Shown in pieces: positions 34,401-45,213 of a stretch of 64,000 nucleotides of DNA. The DNA is from Raphanus sativus (lineage: Eukaryota; Streptophyta; Magnoliopsida; Brassicales; Brassicaceae). Each line of letters begins with the position of its first letter. Position 1 is the stretch's first letter. The translations under genes and the position numbers were made by a program. The DNA lies in assembly GCF_000801105.2 (NCBI RefSeq), contig NC_079513.1, positions 23,528,273 through 23,592,272 of the forward strand, in the 5' to 3' direction. The notes under the pieces were generated by a model. That model was not told the DNA's origin, did no database searches, and worked only from the letters and a program-made list of their open reading frames with translations.

Positions 34401-35506
34401 CCTTTACCCTTTATATCAATTCGAGAGTCATCCCCGAATCTCACTTTTCCTGTCACCTTCTCATCGATCACAGAAAAATAATCTCGATTCCCAGACATAT
34501 GGTTACTTGCTCCGTTGTCTAAGTACCAGATGTTGTCTTGATCAGTGTGTATATCAAACTTGCTTGGTGTGACTTTCTGCTCGTTTAGATAAACTACCTC
34601 ATTGACCATCAACTCCTCTGCTTCTCGAGTGCTTTCATCATCATTCTCCTGTGTCTCTTGAAGCTTCAGTAAACGGTCAGGACAGTTATACGCATAGTGA
34701 CCAGTTTTGTCACAACGATAGCATACAACTTTCGAGGTATCTCGTCCTTGTTTCCAGTCTCTCTGATTATTGTACCTTCCCCGTCCTCTTCCTCTAAGAC
34801 CTGAGAAACGTCCACCTTGTCCTCTTCCTCGTCCACTACCACCATCTTGGTCTCCTTGAGCATCCATGTTCGCATACATGAGCTTTCCTTGCTCCTCATT
34901 ATGATCCTCATCTTGAATTCGCTCCTCATATGCTTTCAGTCTTCCCACTATGTCCTCAAAGCTAGTGGTATTAAGGTTGAGAACCTGTTCAAGAGCAGCA
35001 ATAATCTGTATGTACTTCTTCTTTGGTAGGCTATGAAGAAACTTCTTTACTAGCTTTGGCTCATCAATTGTTTCTCCTAAGGCTGAAGATTTTGAAGATA
35101 TCTCTGTGATCCTTCCAGAGAACTCGTCTATAGTCTCTGTGTCTTTCATCTTTAGTCTTTGGAAGTCATCCATTAATGTCTGCAGCCTAGCTTCACGCAC
35201 CCGGTCAGCTCCTATATGTCTCTGTTTTATTGCCTCCCAAACTTCTTTTGCTGTCTTAAGAGTACCAAATTGTAGTAGTAGCCCTTCTGGGATGGACTGA
35301 AACAGTAGAGCTCGAGCCATATTGTTCTTATCTCCATCATCTATTCCTGGTTCTATTGTTTCCCACACCATATGTACTTTGAGCATCACATCCATCCGCA
35401 TACTCCACACTGTGTAGTTTGTGGTGGTAAGCATCGGACATTGGATTGCAGAAAGTCTACTTCCCTTTGGTTTGCTTGTCGCCACAACTATATCCTTGTC
35501 TCCCAT
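31415..35506 (-). CDS. Copia gag-pol polyprotein (1363 residues)
   Basis: A single open frame with the Copia domain order. An N-terminal gag region (UBN2 type) is followed by a zinc knuckle CYRCDKTGHYAYNC (about residue 265). Then come an aspartic protease with the unusual active site WYLDNGASNHM (DNGA rather than the commoner DSGA/DSGC), the GAG-pre-integrase HSRLGHVGLENM, and the integrase core (HGDLCGP, DDHTRYMW, SPQQNGVVERRN). The reverse transcriptase has LDVKTAFLHGEL and YVDDLLVTG, and the RNase H has YSDASYNVDPDDGKSTTG. It makes the coat, processing and replication proteins of the retroelement. The end of the frame crosses the polypurine tract into the 3' LTR. No stop or frameshift is seen, so it may be autonomous. 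Confidence 0.96.
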   Translation of the reverse strand: MGDKDIVVATSKPKGSRLSAIQCPMLTTTNYTVWSMRMDVMLKVHMVWETIEPGIDDGDKNNMARALLFQSIPEGLLLQFGTLKTAKEVWEAIKQRHIGADRVREARLQTLMDDFQRLKMKDTETIDEFSGRITEISSKSSALGETIDEPKLVKKFLHSLPKKKYIQIIAALEQVLNLNTTSFEDIVGRLKAYEERIQDEDHNEEQGKLMYANMDAQGDQDGGSGRGRGQGGRFSGLRGRGRGRYNNQRDWKQGRDTSKVVCYRCDKTGHYAYNCPDRLLKLQETQENDDESTREAEELMVNEVVYLNEQKVTPSKFDIHTDQDNIWYLDNGASNHMSGNRDYFSVIDEKVTGKVRFGDDSRIDIKGKGSIVFISKDGKRKVLSNVYYIPELRSNIVSLGQATEAGCDVRMKEDYLTLYDQEGKLLVKAIRSRNRLYKVVMEVDNTKCLLLRQDSDSTLWHSRLGHVGLENMKSMMRKKMVTGIPNIRVEKEKCASCFLGKQTRTSFPNATSFRASQALELVHGDLCGPISPSTAGGNKYIFVLIDDHTRYMWSILLQEKSEAFAKFQRFKELVERETGEKIKIFRTDRGGEFTSNEFKSFCDSQGIQRHLTAPYSPQQNGVVERRNRTLMEMTRSIMKAMEVPNYLWGEGVRHSTYVINRVATRTLKVMTPYECLKKKKPNVEHLRVFGCVCFARSEAPYLRKLDDRSRTLVHLGVEPGSKAYRLYDPINRKIVVSRDVVFDENRVWKWNSSKKEKQNSVMITLPEIQTREETDKAAESSSEEDEVTSDTEIEEETEEHPMVRRSARESVKPRYLEDYVLLSESMEEAERILLTINEEPWDWNEARTEKVWRDACEEEISSIKKNHTWTLVDLPAGCKAIGLKWIFKVKHNADGSINKYKARLVAKGYVQRYGVDFEEVFAPVARMETVRVIIALAASNRWEIHHLDVKTAFLHGELQEEVFVSQPEGFKIKGSESKVYKLHKALYGLKQAPRAWNIKLNRILKELKFVKSSKEPSLFRRRMPNSLLLVAVYVDDLLVTGSSLEDICEFKQEMALKFEMSDLGKLNYYLGIEVLQVQGGVVLKQERYAVKILEETGMAECNAVHIPMEVGLKLSKATSEEAINERAFRRNIGCLRYLIHTRPDLAQSVGVLSRYMHDPKTSHGAALKQVLRYLKGTTSLGLFYRNDGRQELVGYSDASYNVDPDDGKSTTGHIFYLNECPISWCSQKQEIVALSSCEAEFMAATETAKQALWLHELLEEITEDKENKVVIRCDNKSTIALTKNPVFHGRSKHIHRRFHFIRECVEDGLVIVEHVAGKLQKADILTKALGKISFKEMREMIGVQSVSKDDLKLKGEIVDISLR

Positions 35507-35572
35507 ATCTCTGTCGTCTCTCAGTGCTTACTTTGTCTTTCTCGGAAGTTTTTTGTTTAAGCTTTCAATAAT

Positions 35573-35584
35573 GCTCTGATACCA
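35573..35584 (-). promoter_or_regulatory. Copia primer-binding site
   Basis: TGGTATCAGAGC on the minus strand, complementary to the 3' end region of initiator Met tRNA, two bases inside the 5' LTR. Confidence 0.9.
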
Positions 35585-35586
35585 CT

Positions 35587-35833
35587 TATTGAAACGTAAA
35601 CACAAGACACCAAGAATTCCTCAATAAGTACTCACTTATATTAATCTCAAACTCACAACTTCTCAAGTCATGTTACATCTCTTTATATAGTCATGACAAC
35701 TCCTAATATCATTAGGTAAAACAACACAAGATAAATCCTAAACTCATTAAGATAACAACAACTTTATAGATAACTCTTATCCTAATCTCATATGATAACT
35801 TCTCTCCTAAGTTATCTCAAGCTTATGTCAACA
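35587..35833 (-). repeat. 5' LTR of the Copia element
   Basis: 247 bp, apparently identical to the copy at 31190-31436. It carries the element promoter. Confidence 0.95.
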
Positions 35834-35838
35834 ATTTA

Positions 35839-38800
35839 AATGGTTTAAACCATTTAAGAATACCTTTCAAAGAACCTTTCAAAGAACCTCAACAAGTACA
35901 GGCATAGATCATCAAACGGTTGTTGATTTACAAGAGATATTTTTTTCCCTTTTTCCATGATTCTAATTAGTTATATTTTATGTTACAAATAAATGATTGA
36001 TCAATGCAACTCATAACATTTATTTTCTTTACCAAAATATATTTTAGAACATTTATCCTATGGACTTCCAGAAAACTGAACCGTTTATTTTTTGAACCTT
36101 GAGTTATTGGGAGATGAATTTGTATATAGTTTGTAAATTTAAAGAGTTGATAGATTTTTAAAATTATGTGGATTGTGAAATATATATACATTGACTTACA
36201 AAACTTGATCATAATATTTTTATAAATTGGTATAGATTTTCATGAATTTGGATTACGAAAAAATATTCATTAAAGAGGTAAATTTGTTCTATAGATATAA
36301 AGAGTAATAAAGAATATTATAAAAAACAAAAAAATAAATAAAATTTTTATCTTTCTATAATTTTGAATTATATGTTTTCAAATTCGAATTTTTATAAAAA
36401 AATATGATTTTTCAATTTTCTTTTCAAATTTCTATTTTTAGATTTTCGTTTTGAAATTTGAAAATGCTTTTTCAAACTATGTTTTAAAATATATTTTCAA
36501 ATTTTAAATATTTATAATTATAATTATATATTCAAAATGATAAAAATAAATATAATTATATATTCAAAATTGAAAAGGTATATAAAATTTAATGAATTAT
36601 TGTTTTCGATATATAATTTGGATTTACGGAAGAATAGAATTATCACATGGATTTTGAAAATCATTTGGTTACATATGATATTTTGAAATTTGAGTCTTAT
36701 GAATAGAAATGAATAAAATTTATTTTCCAGTAACAATAGATTTAGTTAGAATTATAGAATCACTAATAACAAAACTTTTTGAATAACAATGGATTTGAAT
36801 GGATTTTGAAATTTCTTAAACCAATAAAAATAAATTTTATTAAAAAAATTGAAATCAAACAACCAATGGAATCTCAAAATTTAAAGTTTCGAGAATTCAC
36901 GTACAGATAAACTCTCTTAAGGCATGACAAAAAGTTGTTCAAGTCCCGTCTTTCATGTTTTGTTTTCAACACGAGACGGCTAAAGTTGTTGAACATTCTG
37001 AGATGGGCTACCTAGTCAAGAAAAAAAACTACCCGAAGTAGTTTGGTTGAATAGGTCTGTCTACTTAATTACTGGATAAGCAACGGGCTCTTGGACGAGT
37101 CCGCAAACTATATACATCTCTTGACTTTATCACGCGCGAACAAATACAGTCAGTATATACAAGTACACTACATCATACTTGATACCTAATTTTATATACA
37201 TATACTCCAAAGAGTTTGATTTAAACAGCTATGAACTTTGATATAGTACAGAACACGATGTCATGTATCATTTTCGAATATACATAATTAGGTATATAAT
37301 TAGGTATGACGTAGTGTACTCCCGCAAATGATCAGCATTTTTGGAATATATATATAATTAGGTATAATGTAGTGTACATCGTACAAATAACTTATAAAAT
37401 ACGATAATACAATAATAAATAAACGAAAAGAATTTTCTTAGACAAGTTGTCAAAGGTATGTGTGGAGAATCAAAATGAATCTTTTTAACTGCCACAACGG
37501 TAAGTTCCTTTTTTTTGTTTCTTACTTTCTCAAGCTAGTAGTTCATGCCTCCATTCATTAGAACTATATTGAGAAGTTGAAGTATTGGCCGACAGAATAA
37601 GCAATCTGGTTTCCCTTAAAACAAAATTTCAGGAACTGAATTTTGATTAAACTAAAACGCGCATAAACTTCTTTTTTTTTGAAACTTAAACGCGCATTTG
37701 TTTCATTCATAATGATAGTGAAGAATATAAGCAAAGCCTGTCCCGTTGCATTTATGGATAGCTCCCATGTTTCTGGCTTCGTATAAACAGCTCTTATCCG
37801 TAAAATGCCGTTGTTGTTAAATTTCCAACATGATCATATTCCCAAGGCATTATTAGGTTTTGAATATTGTGGGACATATATAGTATTCATATGTGATAAC
37901 AGAGATCTGTGAAGTCACATAAACATTTGTATCAATGATTGTCAATGTTTATTCAGTTCGCTTTCAATCCAAAATGAATGACAATCAGTAACTAGCTTAG
38001 TCTGTTAAAGATCACAAAGCAATAAAAACATAAACTTTTCCAAGACAAAATTTCTTAATATCCAGTCCAAATATACTAGTGATCTTAAGAAATTTTGAAA
38101 TTAAGAAATTTCTTAATATCCAGTCCAAAATTTCTTAATATCCAGTCCAAATATACTAGTGATCTTAATATCTAGTGATACTAAAATATCCACAACTGTC
38201 ACATGTTATTATTGGAAAGAGAATACCGTTAACTTAAGAGAAATGGTAATGCCATATCTCGCCTTAAGCCGTAGCGTCCATTTATTTTGGTTAAATGGTT
38301 GAACATAAGAAACTAATGACTACATCTTTGTTGACTAGTTATTGACAACAATACTATGTATAGTTGTTAATAACAATACTATGTAAACTCATATGATACA
38401 GTAGATCTGGTCGCTGATTCGATTCAGCAAATCTATCTTCCCTGATCAATGACAATCCTTGTGAATTCGTGGACGAGTAATATGAACTCTCTTTGTTTCT
38501 TTTTTGGCCTGTATGATCCATAAGGCGTAAGAACAGAGATAAATGGATTGGAGCTAATATTTTTGTGTCTAGAATTTGTTTTTTCAATAAGTGTAAACAA
38601 AGAATTACAAGAACCCCATAAAATAGATGCAACTAGTAAATACATTTTGTACAGTATACTATATACCGCCGATCATTGGAATTATGCTACTCACTCGGAT
38701 AAAAGCCCTTTGTAGTATATTTGAATCTAAAGTTGCCTATAATAATAACAGTTAAGTAAAATTGCCACATTGGTTCCGTCTGGTTAAGAGTGTTTTCCCT

Positions 38801-41324
38801 GGAGTTTATGCCTTTTCGGTTGCGAAACTTAGTTGAAAACTAATTTATAGATTAATCAGTTTAGTGTTTTAATATATAAAGCATACATGGGAACATAGCT
38901 TGAGGTCGCAAGTGTATATAACGAGTACACAAAAGATATCTAATTTTTGCACCAACTCACACGGGAAACCTAACTACCTAAGTAGCCAAAAGACAGAAGT
39001 CCTTAAAATTCTATCACAGTGAACAAAGAAAGAAAATCAAAAGTTCTGCTTCACATGCTCTTAGATTAATGTTGGTGAAAGAGACCATGAAATGATAACT
39101 CTTGTCTCCCTACTTTTAGTATTGGAAGTACTTTTTTCTTTTCTTTTATATATCCATCTGCATGTACATTGTTGAACGAGAGAATCCTTTAGCTCTTTTT
39201 AATGGATACCACTATCACAATTAGTAGGAACATATCGTGCACTACATGTATATTATAATATTATGTGACCATCGATGATATTTATGATAATCACTTAACA
39301 TGCGCCCAGGGACCCAAATATGGAGATATTACTTTCCTTTCTTTAATTCAACTTGCAGACTTGCAGTAAAAGTCAATTAATCATGTTCATCAAAGTATCC
39401 ATTATATACTTTGGCAGAAGAAATTAAAATTGAGGTTTCACTCACCTGACCCCTTAAACTCTTTTCGTCTGGTAATATTAAAATTTGATGAAGGAATACA
39501 TTTGACTATTTGAGGGTTACATAAACTGGCTGGCTGTTTCCAACACAAAAAAGGATATGAATACTATAGAAATTTGAAAATGCATGCATCGTAACCTAGT
39601 AGTATAAACAAAACTGATAAAAGGCAAAAATATTTAGCTATGCTTGAGGTTGTTATATATTTTCTTAAAGATTTTAATTATTTGCTTACGGTTTCTAGAA
39701 ACTCGGCAAGATCTGCAGACAGAAATTGACAATCCGACTATAGATTGTAAATCTTCGTACGACTATTATATTAAAATATTGACGGTGGCTATAGTATAGC
39801 GATGTTAATATTATTATTTATTTTTTAAAATTGAGCTGTTTTTTTTTGTTCAACATTGAGCTGTTTGTTTCTTTTTCAAAACTGAGCTGTTCAGTTCTGT
39901 AATATTCACGTGAAATTTGGAAACGAAGATGTGAGTCCTTATTTTTTTTCCACGAGCAGTGATAGGTTTAATAATTGAAAAAGGGATTCCATCAAACTTT
40001 TCTCAATGTATTGGTGGAAAAAGTTCGGTTACTCGCCTCTTTTGCTGACAATGGAATCCACTTCTCATTGACTCCATGCATCTTTAGTTGTTTATACACA
40101 TTGCTTTCATCTTCGTATACTTTCTCTGTACAAAATTGAAAAATATGTTATTAGAGGAAGCATTCGTTCCCGCTCTTTTTCGTTGAACTTGATTTTTCTT
40201 GGATAAAGACAAGAAACCGTATTGTATCCCAAGAAAAAACGAACAAGAAAACAAAAGACCTTTAAAGAGTATAGACTATATTGTGAGTGAGTGAGACCAA
40301 TGTCAGTAAACTATGATACTGGTCTTCCAGGAAATAGTTACGGGCCTTACGGCAAAATAAATTAATATTAAAATGTTTATAATTACTACTTCCAGCAAAA
40401 CAAGGAAAAAGAAAAACTATATACATTATATAATATTTAAAAGATACGCCCACTAAAATGATTTTAATCTCGTTCATGTAAAAAATGTATAAGAATGATT
40501 TGCAAAAAGAATTGAATTATACTTATATGTTGTTTAAAACGTTTTTCAGTATTGGGATAAAAATTAAAATGACTCGTTTGGTTTTCTTCTACTGTTTACT
40601 TGCTAAGAAAAGTATTCACCAAGTACTTCGAAGATCGTTAATTTTTTTGTGAAAACACTAGTAATTGACGAAAACATGGAGATCCACCTAAGAACAAGCC
40701 CGAATGGTTTCTTCCATTGACAAACAAGTAAAGAATTGTATTGATTCTCTCAGAGGAAGTGGCAGGTACAACAGCTCTTTGGGGGTTGTGGTTTGATATC
40801 AGATGGTTGAAGACTTGAATTTTTGATTTTAAGATCATTCTTTCAATGTATTTCAATCCATTTTACACAGAGTTACAACCATTGTACATAAGTTTTTGAG
40901 TTGAATAAATTTAAAATTCATTAAAAAGACACTAGTTTCTCTCTGAATATGGAATCCGTCAACTATATTACTTTGAATTTGAGTTGTGCGATTTTATTTT
41001 CATAGCTATACAGTTATACTACTGATAAATAATATTCTTATAGTTTGCGCGGTAAAAATATAAAGTGGAGTTAGTTGAGATAATGTTACAAGAAATTATA
41101 CAATCATGTGCTATCATTTTATCTTTATCTTTTTAGTTATTTAACTAATTATTGAAATCTTGAAAGAAAGCTACATACCTGAAAAAGCTTGATTTGCTTT
41201 AAACAGTCCAACAAGTGTTTACTTATTTATATGTCCTTCCCTCCCTAAGCTAGACTCCATTCTCTTTCTATCCCTCTCTAACACAATTTTAAAAGAGAAT
41301 CAAAAGCTCAGTTTAGCAGAATTT
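35839..41324. other. Long intergenic stretch, no supported gene
   Basis: AT-rich DNA with small local repeats. A repeated AATTAGGTAT-GTAGTGTAC module occurs at about 37270-37375, and a TTTCTTAATATCCAGTCC unit recurs three times at about 38050-38140. Only short open frames occur, with no recognisable domain. Its right end is the DUF1635 promoter, with a TATTTATATG motif near 41225. Confidence 0.55.
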
Positions 41325-42507
41325 ATGGATAACCAGAACAATGCTCTTCTTGGCTGGCCTTACTATTCTCATGGAAAGGTAAAATTTACATTTTCTCTTT
41401 TTTTTTAACACTTTACTTTCTCTTTCTAAAGTTGAGTTTCTTCCCTTCCCTCTCCAAAGCAATGTTCTTCTTTTGCTTTTGATTTATCTTTCTTTCAATG
41501 ATGTTTTTGCTTAAATGGGTGCATAGTGTCTGTCCGAAACAAGAATTTTCTTGAAGATTTTTTTTACCCTTCTTGGTTGTTCTAAACACCTGAATCTAAA
41601 CCTAGTTGCTAAACTCAACTGGATTTACATAATGATGGTCTTAATCTGCCACCAGGTGACTCAATCCTTGATGTCTTGAATTTTTATAAAATGGTTTGCC
41701 TTAACATGCAACTAGGTGACACCAAACTTTAGGGATCCTCTGTTCTGTCCCAGCTAGCTTATCTTAACATATTTTTTTCCTCTGTTTTTTTTTTCTTCTT
41801 TCGTGCTCTAATTTTTTTTTCTACTTCTGTGAAATTTACAGACTACAGAGGAGCTAAGACACTCTCTTTTGTGCACAACACTAGATCTTGAACAAACAAA
41901 GATGTTTGCTCATGAGGAAATAAGGAAAAGAGATGAACAATTGATCCATCTCAGAGACATCCTAACCAAAACCATCAAAGAAAGAGACGAGGCTCTCGAG
42001 AAATGCCAACGTCTCATGTTGGATAACAACTCGCTTCAACACCAGCAGCAAAAGGATATGACTCCTCCTTTATCAGGAGCTTCAAGCATTGAAGATGAAA
42101 CATTGCAGCCTCAACAAGTAGCATCCAACAAGGGTTTCTCGTCCTCGGATTGCGAAGAAAGCTTTATGTCAGCCAATGATCATGTCATGAACCCACACTC
42201 ATCTCAGCTTGAAAATGTCTCAGGAAATGAGACTATGGATCCTTTGTTTATAGAGAAGCCATTGCCTGAAAAGGGTAAACTCTTACAAGCTGTTATGAAG
42301 GCAGGGCCATTGCTTCAGACACTACTCTTAGCCGGTCCATTACCTCAATGGCAACACCCACCACCGCTTCTCAAGACTTTCGAGATCCCTCCAGTCACCA
42401 TCCAATGTCCAAATGTCAACAATGGCTGTGGAAAATTCAACAGGAAGAGAGTATTCTCAGATGAGTCGTTTTCAAAAACTAAGTATCAGAAACTTCTTCT
42501 CCACTAA
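41325..42507 (+). CDS. DUF1635 family protein
   Basis: Two exons (41325-41378 and 41842-42507) give 239 residues. Exon 1 encodes MDNQNNALLGWPYYSHGK. Exon 2 opens with TTEELRHSLLCTTLDLEQTK, the conserved start of the plant DUF1635 family, followed by a predicted coiled coil (about residues 20-75, rich in Glu, Lys, Arg). The middle is Ser/Gln-rich, and a conserved block LLQAVMKAGPLLQTLLLAGPL-PQW precedes a basic C-terminus (GKFNRKRVF). The biochemical role of the family is unknown. Position between F8H and RZPF34 matches Arabidopsis AT5G22930. The phase-0 intron has good GT and CAG sites. Confidence 0.9.
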
Positions 42508-44462
42508 CCAACACAGTTCTGGCCGCTGGTTTTGATTCTTACTCAAGTAGTACTATTAGTCATCTAATATACCATCACATAGGTCAGTTTCAGGGTTAAT
42601 CTCACTTAGGGGTCAAGTGAGAGTGGTCTTTTGTACATTAGGGCTTTTGATTATGCTCCATTGTGAGGGGACAGAGTCTGATCCATTTAGGGTTTAGATT
42701 TAGAGTGATGGGAAAGAAAGACCACAAAAAAAACTCCCCTGGTTTTATTTTAATACTATGTGAGAGTTTGCTATTTCACTTTATTTCTATAGGGATGCTT
42801 GCTGTTTTTTTTTGGTTTGGGTTTTGTATCTCGAATGTTTTGGCTCCATAATGCGTTGAGTTAGGGTTTGTTTTTTTCCTTCTTCTTATGTTCAAGATTT
42901 TTCCATCTACCACCAGCTGGGGGTGTATATCATGTTGTATCTAAAGCTCAAGACTTAAGCTTCACTGATTTTTCTTCTTCTAAATGTGATGTTATGTTCC
43001 TGGCTTCATAGTGTAATGTTATGTTCCTGGCTTCATAGTGTAATTAGTTATATTAAAGATGTTTTATTTTTTGTCGCCTTCATGGGGGTGTGCTTGAATG
43101 ATTTTTCAACTTTGAGATAATTTATTTAATTTTTGCTTTATGGAGAGATGTCGTTAATGAAGCCCAACAACCAAAACTTCCAAGAGCCCAAAAGCTACTT
43201 TCTCGAGTCGGGTGGGACCTGAAGATCTGGAGTTGGATCTCCTTGTCCTCGTAACATAGTAGTGTAGGTTGGTTCATAGATTGTTTGACCTTGGTGGTGG
43301 TCAGTATATTATTTTACCGGGTTAGAACCACTACTTTCAAACTAACTTAAATTAAATTGAGGTTGTGGATGATATGGTGTTCACGAGTTTGAAGGAACTG
43401 CCCACTAGGGTTTATAGGGTCGTCGTATAAACCCAAATCTTAGAATTAATTATGGATTTTGTTTGTTTCATAAACTTTCTAACGTAGCTAATAGGTAACC
43501 TACTCTTCAATTCATACTTTTTGTTAAAGAAAACAAATTTTAAGTAACGACAAATCGCCTTAGTTATTATTGTTAGGTAGCAAACGGAAAAAAGTCCCAA
43601 GCTTGAATATTTCAATATTGTAAGTGCTGAAACATCCCGATTCAAGAAAAATTCACGAGTAAGTGGTGTTTTTATTTAGGATCTATTTTAGTATTTAGAA
43701 ATTGGTCAATCGGTACAGGATTGTCTTGTCCAAGAAAAAAACCCAAATTCTAGTAGCCCTGCTGAATGGTGATTTTCTACCATTTTTTGTCGGTGTGATT
43801 GATTTTATTCATTGGTTATTTTATATTTTTGTTACATGCATATATACTGTTTACACAAATTTAACTTGTAGAAGACATCTTTCACTACACGTTTCTCTTC
43901 TTTTCTTTTTTTTTTTCTTGTAAAACCATGACTAAATACGAAATAATCAAATTCTATATCATCGAAATATGAGTGAATGATCGATAAACAGTGAAATAGC
44001 AAACAAATACAATCCAACAACTTCATTACAAACCAAAACCAAAACCAAAACCAAGTTGCAACAAGATTTGTTGCATAGTTTTCAAGAAAAATGGTCGTTG
44101 GAAGTGAGTTTAGCACAAGTCCATTAAAAATCAAGCCTAAAATAGGTTCGATCCGTTAAGCAACAATGATAATCAACTAAAAGATAATATGTAATGGATT
44201 ACTATAAGTAAAGGATATCAGATTCATTGATAGAACAATCAGAAACATACAGAATATCACCTCTTCAACCACCGACTTTACCGACAAAGTCTTGGACAAT
44301 TTCAACTAATGGACGACTTCGACCTAGACGATCTAAAATCAAAATAGAAAGATACTCATTTAGACTACATATGTAGACAAACATCTTTGGTTCTTGTAGT
44401 TGACCAAACTTATTTACTTTTGACTATTAATAAAAAGTTATCTGATCTTTTTACATCATTTA
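42508..44462. other. Intergenic, 3' flank of DUF1635
   Basis: It contains a perfect 27-bp tandem duplication (42990-43016/43017-43043) probably within or just past the 3' UTR, and an AACCAA-type simple repeat near 44030-44055. No gene is recognised. Confidence 0.6.
42990..43043. repeat. 27-bp perfect tandem duplication
   Basis: Two abutting identical copies beginning TGTTATGTTCCTGGCTTCAT. It is a slippage-type duplication downstream of the DUF1635 gene. Confidence 0.85.
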
Positions 44463-44723
44463 GACCATTTCCAATGTATTTTACTATTTTCACCTCTAAA
44501 ATAGAGGAACTCTATAATAGAAGTGGAATATGCTCCAATGTATTTCTCTAAAATAGCAATCTCTATTTTATAAAGTAAAAAATAGATAATTGCTATTTCT
44601 TCCTCTATAAATAGAGGAAAAATAGAGATCTCTATAATAGAGGAAGAAATAGAGATGGATTGGAGTATTTTCACCTCTAAATGCTATTATAGAGGTGAAA
44701 ATAGCAATGGGTTGGAGATGCTC
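44463..44723. mobile_element. MITE with TTA target-site duplication and long inverted repeats
   Basis: A 261-bp element with TTA on both sides (44460-44462 and 44724-44726). Its imperfect inverted repeats extend about 40 bp, with the shared CTATTTTCACCTCTA block, and its outermost bases GACCATTTCCAATG / GAGCATCTCCAAC resemble the element at 5627-5912. The interior is a set of TCTATTATAGAGG-like inverted modules, so the whole element can form a long hairpin. Confidence 0.8.
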
Positions 44724-44726
44724 TTA

Positions 44727-45213
44727 TGACATTACATTGTTTAGCGGAAATATTTGTTTTTTACATCTTTTTTTACATTACATCATTTACCGGATATGAA
44801 AATTTTTATACCGGATATGGAATCCACTGTGGCGACATTAGTAAACGGACCAACCACCATTTCATTCCAGTTGATTTCAGGGAAAGGCTGATTCGCAACG
44901 TATTGGCAATAGACATTACACGAAACATTGAAGAAACAGAACACAAATGCCTGCCAGTTTATGAGTTTTTATGTTATTGGTTTTTGTGTTACCAAAAAAA
45001 AAATGTTATTGGTTTTAACTATTTTTCAGAGGGCATAACATCTCAGAATCTATTTTTACGTTTATTATAGATGATCATCTAGACCCGCGAGTCGAATTGG
45101 TTATAACACAGTCGTCATATGCATTTGAATATGTGCTGGTATAGTTAAGTAAGTACACAAGCAATCTCCCTTGGGAAATTCAGACACCAAACCAGCTCCG
45201 GTTCAGGTCTTGA
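44727..45213. other. Intergenic, 3' flank of the CHYR1-type gene
   Basis: A 114-codon plus-strand frame (44726-45070) has no recognisable domain and is not called as a gene. Confidence 0.45.

Larger units (their letters stand above)
31190..35833 (-). mobile_element. Intact, young Ty1/Copia LTR retrotransposon
   Basis: A 4644-bp element on the minus strand, flanked by ATTTA on both sides (31185-31189 and 35834-35838). Its two LTRs are 247 bp each and I find no difference between them by eye. The primer-binding site TGGTATCAGAGC (minus strand, 35573-35584) follows the 5' LTR, and a purine-rich AAGGGGGAGAT tract precedes the 3' LTR. One uninterrupted polyprotein fills the interior. Identical LTRs, an intact frame and a perfect target duplication imply a very recent insertion. 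Confidence 0.97.

Noticed and set aside
37070..37125. GGACGAGTCCGC stretch reminiscent of a hammerhead ribozyme core
   Set aside because: The CUGANGA and GAAA core elements are not present in the right arrangement.
44726..45070. 114-codon plus-strand open frame
   Set aside because: No recognisable family and no start context. It begins at the edge of a MITE and lacks any conserved motif.
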